Of a stretch of 64,000 bases of DNA, positions 7,448 through 20,400 are shown in pieces. The stretch is taken from contig NZ_JAZHSH010000001.1 in the NCBI RefSeq assembly GCF_040100845.1, positions 3,828,501 to 3,892,500 of the forward strand, written 5' to 3'. Source of the stretch: Chengkuizengella sp. SCS-71B (GTDB taxonomy: Bacteria; Bacillota; Bacilli; Paenibacillales; KCTC-33759). The notes under the pieces were generated by a model. It was not told the DNA's origin, did not search any database, and saw only the letters and a list, made by a program, of their open reading frames with translations. How positions within the stretch are numbered: the first letter of the stretch is position 1; every line of letters begins with the position of its first letter. A program made the position numbers and the translations under genes.

Positions 7448-8746
7448 CTAGATTATGTTTGTCGAAAAAGAAATGTTTGATGTTCCTTTAGCGCTCTCTA
7501 TTGCTTGTAACAAACTTTGTTTTAAGATATTACATCCTTCATTTAAGTTTTCTATTCCTATCGTTAAAGGAGGTAAAATTTTTATGACATGATCGTTTCT
7601 TCCTGCACTTTCTATGATCAATCCATGCTCAAAACAATCCTTAATCACAGCACTCGTAATGTTATCGTTTTTAAGACCTGATAAATCAATGCCCCATATC
7701 ATTCCCATTCCTCTAACTTCAATAGAAGAATCTATTGGTTTTATTTCTCTTTCGAGAAACTGTTTAATAAAGTATTCCTTTGTTTTCACTTGTTCTTCTA
7801 ACATTTCTTCTTCAATGATTTCCAAAGCTGCTTTTGCAGCAATAAATGCCAGTTGGTTTCCACGGAACGTACCATTATGTTCTCCTGGTTTCCAAATATC
7901 TAACTCGGGTCTGATCAAAACTAGCGACATCGGTAGTCCATATCCACTAATAGATTTTGATAAAACAACGATATCTGGAATGATATTGGCTCTTTCAAAT
8001 GAAAAAAATGAACCCGTACGTAAACAACCAACTTGTATATCATCACAAATGAGTAAAATATCATGTTCATCACATAATTTTCTTAATTTTCTTAACCACT
8101 CAATGTCCGCCACATTCACTCCGCCTTCAGCTTGAACAGTTTCAATGATAATAGCGGCTGGTTTTTCAATTCCAGAATGCGTATCATTTAAAATATATTC
8201 CATATATTTGATCGTATCCATATTTCCAAATGGTCCATGATTAAATGGAATAAAGGTAACACCATCTAAATCTAAACCTGAACCTGCTCTGTTTGATTTA
8301 TTACTTGATATAGACAAACTACCTAAAGTCATACCATGAAAACTCCCCATTAATGCAAAAATTCCTGTCCGTTTTTTAAATTTTCTGGCTAACTTTAGAG
8401 CCGCTTCTACAGCATTTGCACCTGTTGGCCCACTAAATTGAATTTTATAATCCAATTGACGAGGACTTAATATTTTTTCATGAAATGCACATATAAAATC
8501 CTCTTTAGCACTAGTATATAAATCTAAACCATGCATAATTTTATCTGAAGTAATATAATCAATCATTTTTTTCTTCATGTAATCATGATTATGCCCATAA
8601 TTTAAAGCACCTGCACCTGCTAAAAAATCAATGTAACTTTCACCTGATTTAGAATATAAAATTTCCCCTTTTGCTTTATCAAAAACGACAGGATAGTTTC
8701 TACAATAAGACCTTACATTTGATTCTATTTTTTCAAAAATATTCAT
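7448..8746 (-). CDS. Diaminobutyrate-2-oxoglutarate aminotransferase (EctB-like), precursor supply
   Basis: The 432-aa class III PLP aminotransferase follows EctB closely: DFLAGAGALNYGHN, QFSGPTGANAVEAALKLARK, AFHGMT-like SFHGMTLGSLS, CDDIQVGCLRTGSFFSFE, PDIVVLSKSISGYGLPMS (PLP lysine in LSKS, near residue 272) and PGEHNGTFRGNQLAF. This family converts aspartate semialdehyde plus glutamate into L-2,4-diaminobutyrate. Ectoine genes ectA and ectC are absent. It is the last gene of the lipopeptide operon, 51 bp after the MFS gene, and one adenylation domain of the middle NRPS has a code fitting a basic residue. I infer it supplies Dab to the synthetase. Confidence 0.88.
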   Translation of the reverse strand: MNIFEKIESNVRSYCRNYPVVFDKAKGEILYSKSGESYIDFLAGAGALNYGHNHDYMKKKMIDYITSDKIMHGLDLYTSAKEDFICAFHEKILSPRQLDYKIQFSGPTGANAVEAALKLARKFKKRTGIFALMGSFHGMTLGSLSISSNKSNRAGSGLDLDGVTFIPFNHGPFGNMDTIKYMEYILNDTHSGIEKPAAIIIETVQAEGGVNVADIEWLRKLRKLCDEHDILLICDDIQVGCLRTGSFFSFERANIIPDIVVLSKSISGYGLPMSLVLIRPELDIWKPGEHNGTFRGNQLAFIAAKAALEIIEEEMLEEQVKTKEYFIKQFLEREIKPIDSSIEVRGMGMIWGIDLSGLKNDNITSAVIKDCFEHGLIIESAGRNDHVIKILPPLTIGIENLNEGCNILKQSLLQAIESAKGTSNISFSTNII

Positions 8747-8797
8747 TGTTTTATCTTCCTCTCAATTTTTATTTTTATCATTTATAGTTAAATTTTT

Positions 8798-10090
8798 TTA
8801 GTTAGATTCAATAACTTCTATGGAGTTTGGTTCTATGACATCCTCTTGATCATCCTGCTCTCTACTAAAAAATTCTCTTAGTTCCTGATTCCGATGTGCT
8901 ATAAAACCAATGATTATTAATGTGACACCTGAAATTGTCGTTAAATATGTCCAACTGACCATCTCTAATACGGCTCCATATATCCACAGACCAATTGGTA
9001 CACTCATCGTAGCTACTGTTGTAACAATTCCAAAAAAACTTGCTCTCATTTTCTCTGGAATATATATCTGCACATATGACACCATAGGTATGTTAGCCAT
9101 AGCATTAAACATCCCCATAAATGTCAATATAATCATATATCCTAGCAAAATTACCAATGAAGAGCTGATTGATATATAAGGCAGCTCTGGGAAAATCCAT
9201 AACACTGTCATAAAAGCTAATAGTTGAAATAGTATAAATATTTTGTTAATAACAAACTGACCTATTTTTTTGATCGCCACTAATAATGCCCCAACGATAA
9301 GACCTAAACCTAGTGCTCCCTCTATTAAAGCTATATAAAATTCAGACATTTCATAGATTTCACGCATAATAAATGGCATTACTAACGTTACGATTGGTAC
9401 GAACATAAAATTAATAACAAGAAAGATACCAAGTAAATATTTTAACTCGTTGCGATTTTTAATATATTGATATACCTCTTTCATGCTCTCCCAATAGGTA
9501 TTGTTTTGCAAAAACTCCTCTGATTTTTTCCTAAATACAAAAAATACATTGATGATGCCGGACAAAATAAATGAAATTCCGTCTATCAAAAACACCATTT
9601 CAATTCCGAAAGCACCATAAGCAAAAGCACCAACAAACAGTCCTACAATACTCAATAAAGTACTAATACTCTGTATATTGGAATTTACTGCCATCACCCG
9701 ACTCTTAGAAACGAGTTCGGGGATGGAGGCATTCATAGCTAGTAAAAATACGGCTTGAAATGAGTACAGAATAATAACATAACAAATTAATAATCCTATA
9801 TTAGCTGGTTGAACCAGAAACAAGACTAGAAATAATATCGTGGTTATACCACTTAATAGATCCGCAGCTATTAATATTTTTTTCTTATTACTCCTGTCAA
9901 TAAGCACTCCTGCAAAGAGATTCACTAGGACACCAGGTATATAGGTAAATCCAAATACAAATCCAAACATTAAAGGTGAACCAGTAATATCTAAAATATA
10001 TAAACTAAGAGCAAACCTTAATGCTACGGAACCTAACTCAGATATTAAACGGCTAATACTGATTAAAACGATATTTCTAGTATCTGACAT
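8798..10090 (-). CDS. MFS transporter, probable lipopeptide exporter
   Basis: The 430-aa protein has about 12 membrane helices in two halves. The MFS loop 2-3 signature appears as GVLVNLFAGVLIDRSNKKKIL (about residues 53-73), as in EntS/MFS_3-type efflux carriers, and there is a central cytoplasmic loop. A hydrophilic acidic tail ends the protein (REQDDQEDVIEPNSIEVIE). It is embedded in the NRPS operon, 52 bp after the last synthetase gene and 51 bp before the Dab aminotransferase gene, so export of the lipopeptide or self-protection is the natural role. The cargo is inferred from context only. Confidence 0.82.
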   Translation of the reverse strand: MSDTRNIVLISISRLISELGSVALRFALSLYILDITGSPLMFGFVFGFTYIPGVLVNLFAGVLIDRSNKKKILIAADLLSGITTILFLVLFLVQPANIGLLICYVIILYSFQAVFLLAMNASIPELVSKSRVMAVNSNIQSISTLLSIVGLFVGAFAYGAFGIEMVFLIDGISFILSGIINVFFVFRKKSEEFLQNNTYWESMKEVYQYIKNRNELKYLLGIFLVINFMFVPIVTLVMPFIMREIYEMSEFYIALIEGALGLGLIVGALLVAIKKIGQFVINKIFILFQLLAFMTVLWIFPELPYISISSSLVILLGYMIILTFMGMFNAMANIPMVSYVQIYIPEKMRASFFGIVTTVATMSVPIGLWIYGAVLEMVSWTYLTTISGVTLIIIGFIAHRNQELREFFSREQDDQEDVIEPNSIEVIESN

Positions 10091-10110
10091 TTGCCCTTTT
10101 CCTTTCTAAT

Positions 10111-10148
10111 ATCTATATATCTACTAATTATCTATATATCTACTAATT
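10111..10148. repeat. Perfect 19-bp tandem duplication across the NRPS stop codon
   Basis: ATCTATATATCTACTAATT occurs twice head to tail at 10111-10129 and 10130-10148. The second copy contains the TAG stop of the 4123-aa synthetase; the first recreates the same sequence in the gap before the MFS gene. A recent slippage duplication is the simplest explanation. Confidence 0.9.
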
Positions 10149-11410
10149 AAAGTTTATTTTATAGCCTTTGTTTGTTAAGTGCCGAATAGCTGCTTTTTGC
10201 AATTGTTTTAATGCCATATTTTGATCAACAATATATGGTAGTATCACTGAAATATACAACTTTTCGTGATCATACGATATCATGTTAATGATTCTTGAAC
10301 GATTTTCACTGTTAATATGACCAGTATCTAAATCTCTTAAACCGTCATCTTCTACTTTTAGTTCACCTAAGTAATTAAAGTTAATCGGAATTTGTTTAAA
10401 TGATTTATTTAACAGTTCGTTTGATATTGGGTATTCCTTTTTCATTTCATCGTTATACATTAAATTAGCAAAGTGAATATTTTTTTCAGGTGCCCATTTC
10501 AATTTTTCTTTTATTTGTTGAGCATTATTATAAAGACTTGCTTCACCATTCACTAAAATAGGGATATAATCGATAAATTCTCCAATTGTATTAAAATAGC
10601 TTTCTGAACCAAAACGCCTTCCATAATTTGTTACCCAAAACGGAACTTTAGATATGTCAAAATAAGATTGGAAATAGTCACATAAAATGTCCAAACTTAA
10701 TTCCCATATCTCTTCAGAACCCATCTGCCAAGAACCATTTGCAATCCTCGTTTCAAAATCAATAACGGTGTATTTTGAACTGTCAAATTGTTTCACTTTC
10801 TTTTCAATTTGAGTACTTAAACTTTCAAATTCTTTTAGATTAAATTCATCCAAAATTTGTTGATCACTCATATATTGCGGTCCTTTTTTTATTTGTTGGA
10901 TAAAGGATTTAAATCTATTATTTTGTTCAATTTTGACACTTTGTCCTAAAGATATCTTTTCGTAGTAGTTATTTAGTTTATTTTTTATAATCTCACTGCT
11001 CATGTAGTCAAAAACGACATGAGAAAAAGGTAACAACAACAAGTGATCCCTAAGATTTTCTTTAATTAAGCACGCTCTAAACAACAAAGAATGCTCCATT
11101 TCATATTCCTTCAAAAAGTACTTATCCATGATAAACTTGATGATTTTCTGTTTTGTCTTCTTACCGTAGGAGGATAAATCTACAAATGGAATGTATACTT
11201 CTGACACAGGGTTATATTCGTTCCAATGATATTTACCTTCATCTATCGTTAGTGTGCTCCTCATTGTACTTTCTGAAGATAAAAGATGTAGAAAGGCTTC
11301 ATCTAACACATCTTTATCGAGGTACTTATCCCATTTCATCGCTGTTCCTGAAAAATCTTGCTGTTCTAAATGATACTTTTGAGAAGGTGATACCTCATAC
11401 ATATCCATAA
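10143..11410 (-). other. Terminal degenerate condensation/epimerisation-like domain replacing a thioesterase
   Basis: The last ~420 residues of the final NRPS align by motif order with epimerisation domains. SPSQKYHLEQ corresponds to the first motif; FSHVVFDYMS stands where HHxxxDG is expected; YGRRFG then SYFNTIGEFIDYIPIL stands where EGHGRE and RTMGWFTSxYPV occur; and FNYLGEL corresponds to FNYLGQ. The second His and the Asp of the catalytic motif remain, the first His is Ser and the Gly is Tyr. It may release or cyclise the chain, act as a protein-protein platform, or be a dying E domain. Confidence 0.75.
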
Positions 11411-14400
11411 CTTTTCCATTCATCAGCTCCCTTTCCAAGTGTAGGTGCCTTGCTTCAACTTCATTTAATATTTCATCCAGCATCGTTTGAGAACATGATT
11501 GTTTATTATGAATGACCCTATCAAATTCTTGTTGACTAAGATTAGAGTGCTGGATTAATTCAGACCATTCAACGATATGATGTGGTCTTATTTTGTCATC
11601 TACATGCTCTTCGACTAAAGAAACAATTTGATCCATCAATTGCTCATTTAATCCTTCCACAAAAAGCACAATCATTGTTTTATCATTATCATGAACATCA
11701 AATTGGAAAAGTTGACTTTTAATTTTTAATTGATTATTGATATATTCTTCTGCTTGATAAATATCATCAATATAAACCTTCTGTTTTTTATCGTTTAATT
11801 GAATAAGTTCAGCTAGTTTTTCAGGAGTTTGATATGAAAATACATCATTAATACGAATATGATAACCTAATTGTGTTAACTCTGAAACCAATTGAATCGC
11901 CTTTAAAGAATGACCTCCCAATTCAAAGAAATCATCATGAATACTAATACGTTCTACATTTAACAACTCAATCCATATGTCCACAATCTGCTCTTCTATT
12001 TCATTTCTTGGCTGAACATATTCATCATCTGTGCTTGCTACAAATTCAGGTTCAGGCAATGCTTTTCGATCCACTTTTCCATTTTGATTCAATGGAAATT
12101 TATCCATAAACACATATGTAGAAGGGATCATATAATCCGGTAGCTTACTATCTAGAAACACTTTCATTTCTTGAACAGATAACACTTTGTCTGTAACGAT
12201 ATAAGCAACTAAATATTTCATTTGGTTATTTTGTTCTTTTGGTAAAACTACCGTTTCTTTTACATCATTATTTTTTAAGATCTGTCTCTCAATCTCACCG
12301 ATCTCGACTCTAAATCCTCTAATTTTTAGTTGGTTGTCCATTCTGCCAATATACTCAATATTTCCATCAGGTAACCATCTGGCTAAATCACCTGTTCGAT
12401 AACATCTCTGTTCATCATCAACAAACGGGTTGGATATAAATTTTTCTGAGGTTAACATATCAAGGTTCTTGTATCCTCTTGCCACTCCATCTCCACCAAC
12501 CCAAAGTTCACCAGGTACACCAACAGGTGTAAGCTTTCCTAAAGGATCAACAATATAAGCAGTTGAATTATGGATGGGTTGACCAATAGGAATATTAGAT
12601 TCATGAGTTTTATGAATTGGATAACAACATGAGAACGTTGTATTTTCTGTTGGTCCATAGCCGTTTACAATGGTAAGGTTAGGACAATGTTTCTTGACAT
12701 CATAAATCCTTTTTGGTGTTAATACATCTCCACCAACAATTAAAGTTTTTAACTGGTCAAACATATTCGATTTTTGCAAGGATAACTGATTAAACAATGG
12801 GGAGGTTAACCACATCGTTGTTATTTTGTTCTCTTTAAGTGTTTTTTCAAGTTTCTCAGGACTTAGTATGGTATATTTGTCCACCACATAAAGTTCTAAA
12901 CCATTGAGAAGTGCACCCCATATTTCAAATGTACAAGCATCAAATACTTCAGCCCCTGTTTGTAGGATTCGATCTCCTATATCAAAGGTGACATAATTTG
13001 TGTTTTTCACTAACCTCACAACATTTTGGTGCTCTACCATGACACCTTTTGGTTTTCCAGTAGAACCTGAAGTGTACATCATATAAGCCAAGTGAGCTGG
13101 TTTATAGTCAATAGATAAGTTTAGTACTTCATTTTCCATATTGTAGGCTTTTTCCAGCTCAATCACTGTAATTTCTTTATTTACCTTATGCAAGTATGCA
13201 GTTTGTGTTAGTAAGATATCAGCCTCACTATCAGCTAATAAATACTCTACTCTTTCTGATGGATAATCTGGATCGATTGGTAGATATGCACCCCCAGCTT
13301 TGAGAATAGCTAACATTCCTATAATCAATTCAATAGATCGTTCTTGCATCATAGCAACTACTTTATCAGCTCCTACACCTCCTTCCCTCAATCGGTAAGC
13401 AAGGTGATTCGCTTTTTCATTTAGCTCAGCATAAGTGAGTTTTACATCCTTACAAACAACTGCGATGTTATTTGGATGATTTCGTGCCTGTTCCTCAAAT
13501 AACGTTTGTATTGTTTTATCTTTAGGATAATGATTCTCCGTATTATTAAAATCAATTAAAATCAAGTCTTTTTCTTTTTCAGATAATATTTCAATGTCTT
13601 TGATTAAAATATTAGGTTCATCCGCTATGATTTGAAGAATATTCTGGAAATGTACTGAAATATGGTCGATCATCTGCTGTTCATAAACAGAGGAATTATA
13701 TTTAAATCTTACTTCTAGTTGATCATGAGGAATAACCATAATGTTAAAATCATAATTGGTTTGTTCAAATTCTTCAGTTTCCAAAATTTCAAATTCATCA
13801 TTTTCAATGGTATGGTTAGATTGATCTCCAAAATTTTGAAAAGCAAATAAATGATCGATTAAATCTTGTTTTAAAGATGATAAGGACTGAATCTCAGCTA
13901 ATGGGAGGAATCCAACATTCTGTTTTTTAATAGAATCTTGATGAATATGTGCGATCAAATCTGAAAAAGATTGCTTGCTTTCTACTTTAATTCTCATAGG
14001 AATCGTATTGATAAATAAACCTATAACCTTATCAACATCTTTAATTTCAGCAGGTCTGCCAGAGGTAACCATACCAAAAACTACATCATTTGTATGGTTA
14101 TACTTACTGAGTAATATTCCCCAAGCAGTTTGAAGAATTGTGTTTAATGTAATGTGATACTCTTTGGCCATTTCCTCTAATTTTAGTGTAGTATCTCTGC
14201 TTAATTTCTCCACTTTATTTACTTGTTTATATGGTTGTAAACGATTGTTGGTATGATATGTCGGTAATGTCGCTTTCATTTCATAATCACTAAGGTACTG
14301 CTCCCAGAACGTTTTTGCTTCTTCATGATCCTGCTCTTCCAACCATTGAATATAAGTTGAATATGAAGGTACATCTCCAAATACAATGGAATCGTTATGT

Positions 14401-17400
14401 TTTAACTTATGGTAGATTTCAAAAAGTTCTTGTGTAATCGGCTGTAAACACCAACCGTCCATCAAAATATGATGAAAACTCCAAATCACCTCAAATTCAT
14501 TATCTTTTATTTTTAAAACTGACATTCTAAAAAGATCATCATGAATTAAATCAAAATTGCGTTCTTTATCTTTGTTTTTAAAATGTTGTATTTCTGATTG
14601 GAGTTCAACATGTTGTAAGTGAGAGAAATCGTGAAATTCAACCTTCACCTTTTTGTTTTTAAATACAACTTGTTTAGGTCTTTTTAAATTGATGTGTAAA
14701 AAGTTAGTACGAAGAATATCGTATTTTTCAACTAAAACATGAAAGCTTTTTTCTAGAATATCGATCTCAATTTCCCCTCTTATCGTGCTGGATAATTGTT
14801 CAAAATAAGCGGAAGACTCAGGATTTAATAAGGAATGGAATAACATTCCTTCTTGCATTGGACTTAAGTTATACACACTCTTTATTTCTGATTTTACAAT
14901 TGGCATAGACTCAAATTCATAAATAGAAAGATCCTTTGCCCCCACATCAGAAGGTGTGATTTCCTTAAATCCTTTAGTAACACAGTGTTGTATAATATGA
15001 TCCAGACTCTCTTGCATGTGCGAAGCAAAATGAGTGATTGTGTCGTTTTTATATTCATTGATGTCATATGTAATTGATACATTTAACATCCCATTTTCAA
15101 CAGAACTAATGATATCTAGTATATATTTTCTATCTGAGTTTGGACTCATCTCTTCACCAATTGAGAAAGGTGAACTTTCAAACAATGGTGTATTCACATC
15201 TGTATCAAACTGTCCAAGATAATTAAAACTTATTTCAGGATCTATACCTAAGGTTATCTTTGCTTTTGTATCATCCGAGGTTAAATATTTCATCATTCCA
15301 TACCCTATTCCCTTATTAGGAATTTGCCTCAACTCTTCCTTCAGATGTTTGATTTGATTAGAAAGATTTGTTGAGTGCTCCATATTTAATTGAACTGGGT
15401 AAATAGAAGTGAACCAACCTATCGTTCTTCCAATATTTATACCTTTTACAATTTCTTCTCTTCCATGACCTTCTAAACTGATGACAAATTGATTTTCTCC
15501 TGTCCATTTTTTCATTGCTAAACCAAGTGCACATAACAAAATATCATTCATCTCTGTGTTGTAAGCTTTGTGCACACTAGTTAACAATGTAGTAGTTTCC
15601 TCTACAGACAGGTGAAACTTAGATGTCCTGTTATCCTTTACTTTTCTTTCTACTTGTTCGTTATCTTTAGGAATAGGAATGATATTAGAAGATTCAAACT
15701 TATTCCAATATGCTTTTTCTTTTCTCAAAAACTTGGTGTCATTTGCAATTTCTTTTAACTCATTTGTCCATTTTAAATATGAATCTGTTTTTTTAGGCAA
15801 TTGAAGGGTTTCATTTCTCATCACCTGCATATATGTTGAAGTAAGATCTTCAAACAAAACCCTCCATGATACACCATCAATGACTAAATGATGTATGACG
15901 ATGAGTAGATGATCACCCTCATTTGTTTTAAACAATCCTAGTTTTACTAATGGACCTTGTTCTAAGTTCATGCTGCTTTGAATTCGCTCAACCGATTTTT
16001 CAATATGATATTCATACTCCTCACCCACTGAAATTTCTTCTACAGTGAGATCAAATAAAGGACCTTCTAAACCACGATTAAATTGTTTGAACTTACCTTC
16101 ATTTTTTGGATAAATCATTCGTAAAGCATCATGGTGGTGGACAATTTTCGTAAATGCTTTTTGAAGTGTTTCAACATCAAATCCATCTTTTCTGTAAAGC
16201 ATTACCGCCTGATTAAAGTATTGTTTTTCTGTGAAATCACTCTCAAAAAACCATTTTTGTATGGGACTTAGTTCCACATCATTTTCAACGATACCTTGAT
16301 TAGCTTCTCTTTTTTCTAGTTGTACATATTTACTAAGTTTTATAATCTCAGGATTTTGAAATAAGTCCTTAACCGTCACAGTATAACCCTGACTATTTAA
16401 TTTAGATATCATCTGGATTGCTTTGATGGAATCACCACCAAGCTCAAAAAAATTATGGTGAGTACCAATCGGCTCAAGTCCCAGCACGTTCTCCCATATT
16501 TCAACCAATATTTCTTCCAATTCTGTTGTTGGTGGAATGATTTCCTGCTCAATGTTTAACTTAGGTTCTGGTAAGGCTTTTCGATCAATCTTGCCATTTG
16601 GATTTAAAGGAAGCTTATCCATAAATACAAAACTAGAAGGAACCATATATTCTGGTAATCTTTCTTTTAAATATTCTTTTACTTCAAATAGGGAAAGCTC
16701 TTTTTCTAACACAATATAAGCACATAAGGATTTACTTTGATTTTGTTCATATACAACTACAACCGTTTCTTCAATATAAGGATGAGTCAAAATTTGACTT
16801 TCAATTTCACCAACTTCTACTCGAAATCCCCTAATTTTTACTTGTTTATCAATTCTACCAATAAATTCAATACTTCCATCTGGCAGCCACTTTGCCATAT
16901 CTCCTGTTCGATATAACTTTCCACTTGGTGCAAATGGATCGGTAATAAACTGTGTTGAAGTCAGCTCTTCAAGATTTTTATATCCTCTTGCTACACCGTC
17001 CCCTCCAACCCAGATTTCACCAGGTACACCTATTGGCACAAGTTTCCCATATTGATCTACGATGTAGGAAGTAGAGTTATGAATAGGAAAACCTATAGGA
17101 ATATTCACATCATAGTCTTCATCAACATTAAAGTAAGTAGAAAAGGTCGTATTTTCTGTAGGTCCGTAAACATGTACCCATTGCAAACCTGGACATTTCT
17201 TTCGCACTTCATTCATATTTTTAGGTGATATAACATCCCCTCCGACTAGTAGGGTTTTAATCCCTGCAAACATTTCTGGTTTATACTGAGACAACTGAGT
17301 AAAAAAAGGAGAGGTTAAAAATATCGTTGTAATTTTATACTTTTTAAAAGCTTCTTCTAGTTTGTTTGGGCTTAATATCGTAAATTGATCAACGATGTAA

Positions 17401-20400
17401 AGCTCCAAACCGTTTAAAAGTGCACCCCAAATCTCAAAAGTGCATGCATCAAAAACCTGTGCTCCGATTTGCAAAATTCGATCCCCTTCATCAAAGGATA
17501 CATAATTCGTATTTTTAACTAATCGAACCACGTTTTGATGCTCTACCATCACACCTTTAGGTTTTCCTGTAGAACCAGATGTATAAATGATATAAGATAA
17601 ATGATCTACCCTATTTTGAATCTTAGGATTTTCTGCTTCATTTTTCATGCTCTCTGGTTGTTCAAGTTCGATCATTTTCAATTTTGTATCCATTTCACTT
17701 TTGAATATTGATTGAGTAAGTAATATATCTGCTCCACTATCTTGTAATATATAATCCACTCTCTCCACAGGATACTCTGGATCAATAGGTAAATATGCTC
17801 CACCTGCTTTGAGGATCGCTAACATCGCTATCACCAATTCCATAGAACGTTCTTGCATAATAGCAACGATGCTATCCGCTTTTACACCCTCTTTTCTTAA
17901 TAACAGAGCAAGGTGGTTTGCTTTCTCATTTAGTTCTTTATAAGTGAGCTTTATATCCCCACTTACCATGGCTATAACATTTGGATTTCGTTCTACTTGT
18001 TCTTCAAAACATTGTTGAATCGTTTTATCTTTGGGATACTCTCTCTTTGTATCATTAAATTGATTAAAAATCTGATTCTTCTCTTCATTTGACAACATGT
18101 CAATCTCTGATATGTTGATCTCTAAATCACGGATAACCTCATGTAAAATATGAATATAATGATTAGCTAACCTTTCTATTGTTTCCTTTTTAAACAGTTT
18201 TGTAGCATACTCTACTTCTAATAAAATTCCTCTCTCATCTTCTTCTACTGTAAAAGTAAGATCAAATTTAGAAGTTTTAGAATCTATTTGCACTGTCTCA
18301 ACTTGTAAACCTTCTATATTCATTTGATCGATCTCTATATTTTGAACTGCAAACATAGTGTCAAATAGTGGATTTCGACTTAAATCTCTTTCAATATCTA
18401 ATTGTTCTATCAATTGCTCATACTGATATTCTTGGTTTTCTAGCGCATGCAATAAGTTATCTTTTACTTCATTGAGGAATTCCTTGAATGTTTTCTCACC
18501 CTTAGGGTAATTCCTTAGTGCTAATGTGCCTACGAACATCCCCATCATATTCTCTAAATCAGCATGAGATCTTCCACTAATAGGTGATCCTACAACGATA
18601 TCATCTTGTCTTGTATACTTTGACAATAAAATGTAATAAGCGGATAACATCATCATATTTAATGTGGTTTCAGTTTCAAAACATCTTTTATTTAATTTGG
18701 AAATTACATCATGATCCAAGCGAATGGATAATCGATCCCCTTCAAAGCTTTGAATTTGAGGTCTTGGAAAATCAGTAGGCATATTTAATACCGGAAGTTC
18801 TCCTGAAAATTGTTCAATCCAATATTTTTTCTGATCATTCAACGATTCCGCCCTTTGATTTTGCCATGCCGTAAAATCTTTATATTGTATTGATAACTCA
18901 TTTAGTTCTTCATCGTTATATAACTTGCTGAATTCATCTACAAGCACGCCTATGGATGTTCCATCAGAAATAATATGATGCATATCCCCTATCAAGTAGT
19001 TAGTATTTTCTCCAACTCTAGCAAGGCATACTCGAAGAAGAGGGGCTTGTTGCAAGTCAAAAGGTACGATAAAGCGATCCAATACATATTCTAGTTGATC
19101 ATTGTTTTGAATATTGAATTGTTCTATTTCAAATGTCACTTCATTCCTTATTTCCTGTACAGGTTCTTCGTTTTTCAGTTTAAAAGATGTTCTAAAGGTT
19201 TCGTGCCTTTGAATTAGGGTTTTAAATACTGTCTTCAATTTTTCTGTGTTTAGATCCCCTTCAAGCTTTAATACAAATGGCATATTATAGGCCTTATTGT
19301 AACCTTCAATTTGGTTTATAATCATCAATCTCTTTTGAGCCGATGAAAGAGCATAGTGATTTGCTTTAGCTACTGGTTCTATTGAATCGTATACTTTTTT
19401 TCCCGCAAACATGATTCGACTTGCCATATCTCTCAATATAGGAGTCTTAAATATTTCTTTTAAAGGAAAATTTGAGTTGAATTCTTTATTAATTCTCGTA
19501 TACAAAGTAATTGATTTTAAAGAGTGACCACCTAGGTGGAAAAAATGATCGTTCAGACCCACCTTGGATACACCTAATATCTCTTCCCAAATTTGTGCTA
19601 ATTTCTTTTCAGTAGTAAGCTGTGGTTCAACATAAATTTCCTTTGAGTTTACCAATAAATCTGGTTCAGGTAATGCTTTACGATCGACTTTCCCATTTTG
19701 ATTCAAAGGGAGACTATCCAAACATATAAAACTGGATGGAATCATGTAATCTGGCAATTCTTTTGTAAGTTCATTCATTAAGATTTCTCTTGAAACATTT
19801 TCTTTAGATACATAATAAGCACACAAGTATTGACTGCCATATGTATCTTCTTTACCTATCACTACAGCTTCCTGCACAAATTTATTGCTTAAAATAACGG
19901 TTTCAATCTCCTCAAGTTCAATCCTGTATCCTCGAATTTTAACTTGGAAATCCGTCCTCCCCATATATTCTATAGTTCCATCATCAGACCACTTGCCTAA
20001 ATCACCAGTGCGATATATTTTCTGACCTTGTATAAATGGATGATCGGTAAATTTTTCAGCAGTTAATTGTTCTCTTTTTAAATATCCAAGCGCAAGTCCA
20101 TCACCTGAAATGCATAATTCCCCAGGCACACCCATTGGTTTACAATGATTATTCTCATCCAAAATATAAACCTGTGTATTCGCAATCGGCTTACCTATGT
20201 CGACTTTTAATTTTTCTGTGAGGTTGCTTACACAAGACCACACGGTTGTTTCTGTTGGTCCATACATATTAAATATTTTTAAATTGGAGAATTGCTTTAA
20301 AGTTTCAAGTAAATGAACAGGTAAAGCTTCTCCTCCAATCATGATTTCCTTAACTTGTTTCAAGAAAATCATTTTTGGATCCTGCGTGATCAACATTTTC

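Noticed and set aside
7448-8746. Ectoine biosynthesis gene cluster
   Set aside because: Only an EctB-like aminotransferase is present; there is no ectA acetyltransferase or ectC synthase, and the operon context is NRPS.
10143-11410. C-terminal thioesterase domain
   Set aside because: No GxSxG alpha/beta-hydrolase motif occurs in the last 500 residues; the motifs are those of the condensation/epimerisation superfamily.
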